Source: CAZOKO01 sp964580455
Lineage (GTDB): Bacteria > Desulfobacterota > WTBG01
Direction: 5' to 3'
Length of the DNA: 24,953 nt
Assembly: GCA_964580455.1 (NCBI GenBank)
Contig: CAZOKO010000032.1
Location: 1-24,953, forward strand
Part shown: one piece after another, positions 23,165-24,953 of the stretch
How the letters are laid out: each line of letters opens with the position of its first letter
Position numbering within the stretch: position 1 is the stretch's first letter
Made by a program: the position numbers and the translations under genes
The notes under the pieces: model-generated
What the model was told of the DNA's origin: nothing
Database searches by the model: none
Seen by the model: only the letters and a program-made list of their open reading frames with translations

Positions 23165-23776
23165 CTAACCCTTTTCTCCTCCACGTTCAGGAGGGGCCGA
23201 TTTAGTAATCCTGGCCGGTGGAGCAAGAGCCAATTTAAAAGGGGGTACATCTTTGTGTACAATAGCTCCCGGGGAAACACCACTCCCTCTTCCTATTGTA
23301 ACACCTGGTAATATGATGACATTTGCTGAAATCCACGATCCGTCTTCTATTACGACCTTCTCAAACCTTAAGGGAATTTCAGAAGTAGACATATCATTGC
23401 CTTCCTTGAAGGCTCTGGACATATCAAGCTGTTGAGAGAGAACTCTTACTCCCATAGCAATTCCTGTACCCCTCTTTATTTCAATCTCACCTGCTCCATA
23501 TAAGATACAGTAAGGTCCAATCTGACAATTATCGCCAATGGTGATTTTGCCTCGATAGTTGCTCCAGCTCTTGCCACCACAGTGGAGGATAGTCCCTTTT
23601 TGAATAACTACATTTTTTCCCAAGACCAGATTTTGCGGATTTATGATTACTACATCATCTTCGATAGTTACTGTAGGGTTTTCCTGTTTGATTCGATGGA
23701 TAATTTTAGCCTGCTTATACTGTTTCCTTAACGTTTTAAAATACCATCTAAAGAAACCGAGATTGGCACTCCTCAT
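23165..23776 (-). CDS. Left-handed beta-helix (hexapeptide) acyltransferase
   Basis: 203 residues. Repeated hexapeptide turns are visible (VVIINPQNLVLGKNVVIQKGTI, split over two coils, then ITIGDNCQIGPYCILYG and VVIEDGSWISANVIILPGVTIGRGS). The ending PGAIVHKDVPPFKLALAPPARI is the standard C-terminus of the maltose O-acetyltransferase/WcaF-like group. It probably O- or N-acetylates a sugar. The in-frame ATG at 23803 lacks a ribosome site; I use the ATG at 23776, which has AAAGGAG 5 bases upstream. It follows the FemAB-like gene by 50 bp. Confidence 0.85.
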   Translation of the reverse strand: MRSANLGFFRWYFKTLRKQYKQAKIIHRIKQENPTVTIEDDVVIINPQNLVLGKNVVIQKGTILHCGGKSWSNYRGKITIGDNCQIGPYCILYGAGEIEIKRGTGIAMGVRVLSQQLDMSRAFKEGNDMSTSEIPLRFEKVVIEDGSWISANVIILPGVTIGRGSGVSPGAIVHKDVPPFKLALAPPARITKSAPPERGGEKG

Positions 23777-23826
23777 CTTTGCTCCTTTAAGAATAAAGTT
23801 CATCTCATAGTTCTAAAAAATAAAGA

Positions 23827-24777
23827 TTATAGCTTCCATGAGATTAATCGTTTCTGCTTCCAATGGTAGGCTTTGAAATCCACCCTCTTTGCTGAAAATG
23901 ACTCTTTGAACTTTACGACACCCTCATGTCCACTACTGGGATTTAGGTCATATACTTTATATCCTCTGGCACACCCATCTTTGATGATTTCCATGTGGAG
24001 GAGATTATTGGGGTAGCGATCAAAATATTCTTGAAGACTACAGCCGTGCCAGTAAAGAATAGTGTAGTTGCAATAAAGGGTAAGTACTCCTGCAATAATC
24101 TTTCTATCCTTTTCTGCAAGCCAGAGTTTGATGCCAGGATCCTGTGTCTCAAAAAGATTTAAAAAGAGATCCCAGTGGTAAGTGGTACCTGCCTGATTTC
24201 CCCATCGTTTCAGGGTTTCCTGATAGATATGGTAATAGTGCTCATAGTCTTCAAGTGAATCAGCGATACGGATGTTCACCCCCCTTTTTTCTGCCTGTTT
24301 AATATTACTCTTCTGGCCTCTAGAGAATCGTTTTCTCAATTGCTCAAAATCAGCATCTAAAGGGACGATTTGAGTAAATAGAGACTTACTGCCAAAGCTT
24401 TCAGGAAAATCATAATGTTCAAGTGGGTTTTCTACTACTTTCAGATCACTTATGTCAGTAGAGGTAAGGTACTCAAACAGGGTTTCAGCTTCCTCTGGTA
24501 TAATCCTCCTTTCTGCCAGCACCCCTCCATAAACACCAAGTGCCATTGATTTATGCTTAACTTTTTTAAATAGTATCCCCCTGGAGTGTTCTGCTACCAA
24601 AGGGAAGATAGCCCTGTTACCTGTATTGAAGATGAATCCTAATGTTGCATTATTGTAGTGAGGATAAGTTTTTTCTAATATCTTCATCCAGATGGGGGAG
24701 TGAAAAAATGTTGCATGTTCACAGTTTTTCAAAATTTCTTCCCATAATGCAGTGGGAGGACAATGCAATATCTCCAT
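23827..24777 (-). CDS. FemAB/GNAT-like N-acyltransferase
   Basis: 316 residues with the double-GNAT layout of FemAB-related (Acetyltransf_6) proteins. The N-terminal ATFFHSPIWMKIL is typical of the group, as is the central RGQKSNIKQAEKRGV followed by the second GNAT-like half (WLAEKDRKIIAGVLTLY, YWHGCSLQEY, LNPSSGHEGVVKFKESF). In polysaccharide loci such proteins are thought to attach an aminoacyl or acyl group to an amino sugar. An in-frame TTG at 24798 would add seven residues; I prefer the ATG at 24777. It is the first gene after the promoter at 24855-24883, so it heads block C. Confidence 0.8.
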   Translation of the reverse strand: MEILHCPPTALWEEILKNCEHATFFHSPIWMKILEKTYPHYNNATLGFIFNTGNRAIFPLVAEHSRGILFKKVKHKSMALGVYGGVLAERRIIPEEAETLFEYLTSTDISDLKVVENPLEHYDFPESFGSKSLFTQIVPLDADFEQLRKRFSRGQKSNIKQAEKRGVNIRIADSLEDYEHYYHIYQETLKRWGNQAGTTYHWDLFLNLFETQDPGIKLWLAEKDRKIIAGVLTLYCNYTILYWHGCSLQEYFDRYPNNLLHMEIIKDGCARGYKVYDLNPSSGHEGVVKFKESFSAKRVDFKAYHWKQKRLISWKL

Positions 24778-24854
24778 TAGATACTTTACAGAAATCAAAA
24801 ACTGATTAATGAGTTTAAATTACTACCTCTGGTGGTATAGTGACCTTTTTATGG

Positions 24855-24883
24855 ATAATAATATAGTTTCCCTCTGTTGTCAA
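24855..24883 (-). promoter_or_regulatory. Sigma-70 promoter for glycan block C
   Basis: On the minus strand TTGACA (24878-24883) is followed by a 17-bp spacer and TATTAT (24855-24860), one mismatch from consensus. Transcription would start near 24848 and leave a leader of about 70 nt before the FemAB-like ATG at 24777. It is positioned to drive the seven-gene minus-strand run to 17853. Confidence 0.6.
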
Positions 24884-24953
24884 CTTGTTCCCCTTAGCCG
24901 CAGCAGTTCCGCAACTTAACATATTTTACGCAACAGATTAAGCAAAAAGAGTA

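Overview
The window looks like a scaffold from an AT-rich Gram-negative (outer-membrane) bacterium, probably a metagenome or single-cell assembly because it carries a 100-N gap (14347-14446). The Gram-negative call rests on several WaaP/Kdo-kinase-like domains, an RND (MMPL-type) membrane protein, a lipoprotein signal peptide and the density of glycan genes. I cannot assign a phylum from the sequence alone.

Region 1 (1-2464): the 3' end of a sensor histidine kinase, a long gene-poor stretch with a fossil tRNA 3' end, a possible small-RNA unit (perfect -35/-10 hexamers plus a terminator-like hairpin), a HTH plus HD-GYP regulator gene, then about 800 bp of dispersed-repeat debris. Region 2 (2465-7240): an RND-superfamily exporter converging on a two-gene minus-strand unit that encodes a SPFH protein with three zinc ribbons and a partner with two zinc ribbons.

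Region 3 (7386-24883) is a large surface-glycan locus in three blocks. Block A (minus, 14745 down to 7386): lipoprotein, assembly gap, GT2 glycosyltransferase, GT4-kinase fusion, sugar aminotransferase, tandem kinase, second sugar aminotransferase. Block B (plus, 15102-17733): UDP-glucose pyrophosphorylase of the UDPGP type and a radical SAM/SPASM protein. Block C (minus, 24777 down to 17853): FemAB-like N-acyltransferase, hexapeptide acyltransferase, methyltransferase, GT4, GT2, APH-like phosphotransferase, tandem kinase with a degenerate second domain. Consensus-like promoters sit at the heads of blocks A and C.

Together the genes fit a pathway that supplies UDP-glucose and amino sugars, assembles a glycan with at least four glycosyltransferases, and decorates it by phosphorylation, acylation and methylation. 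The most unusual aspect is the number of kinase domains: five WaaP-like domains in three proteins, sharing one C-terminal signature, plus an APH-like phosphotransferase. Many gene boundaries carry imperfect inverted repeats of the dispersed intergenic type, and one repeat has become the C-terminal codons of the GT4-kinase gene.
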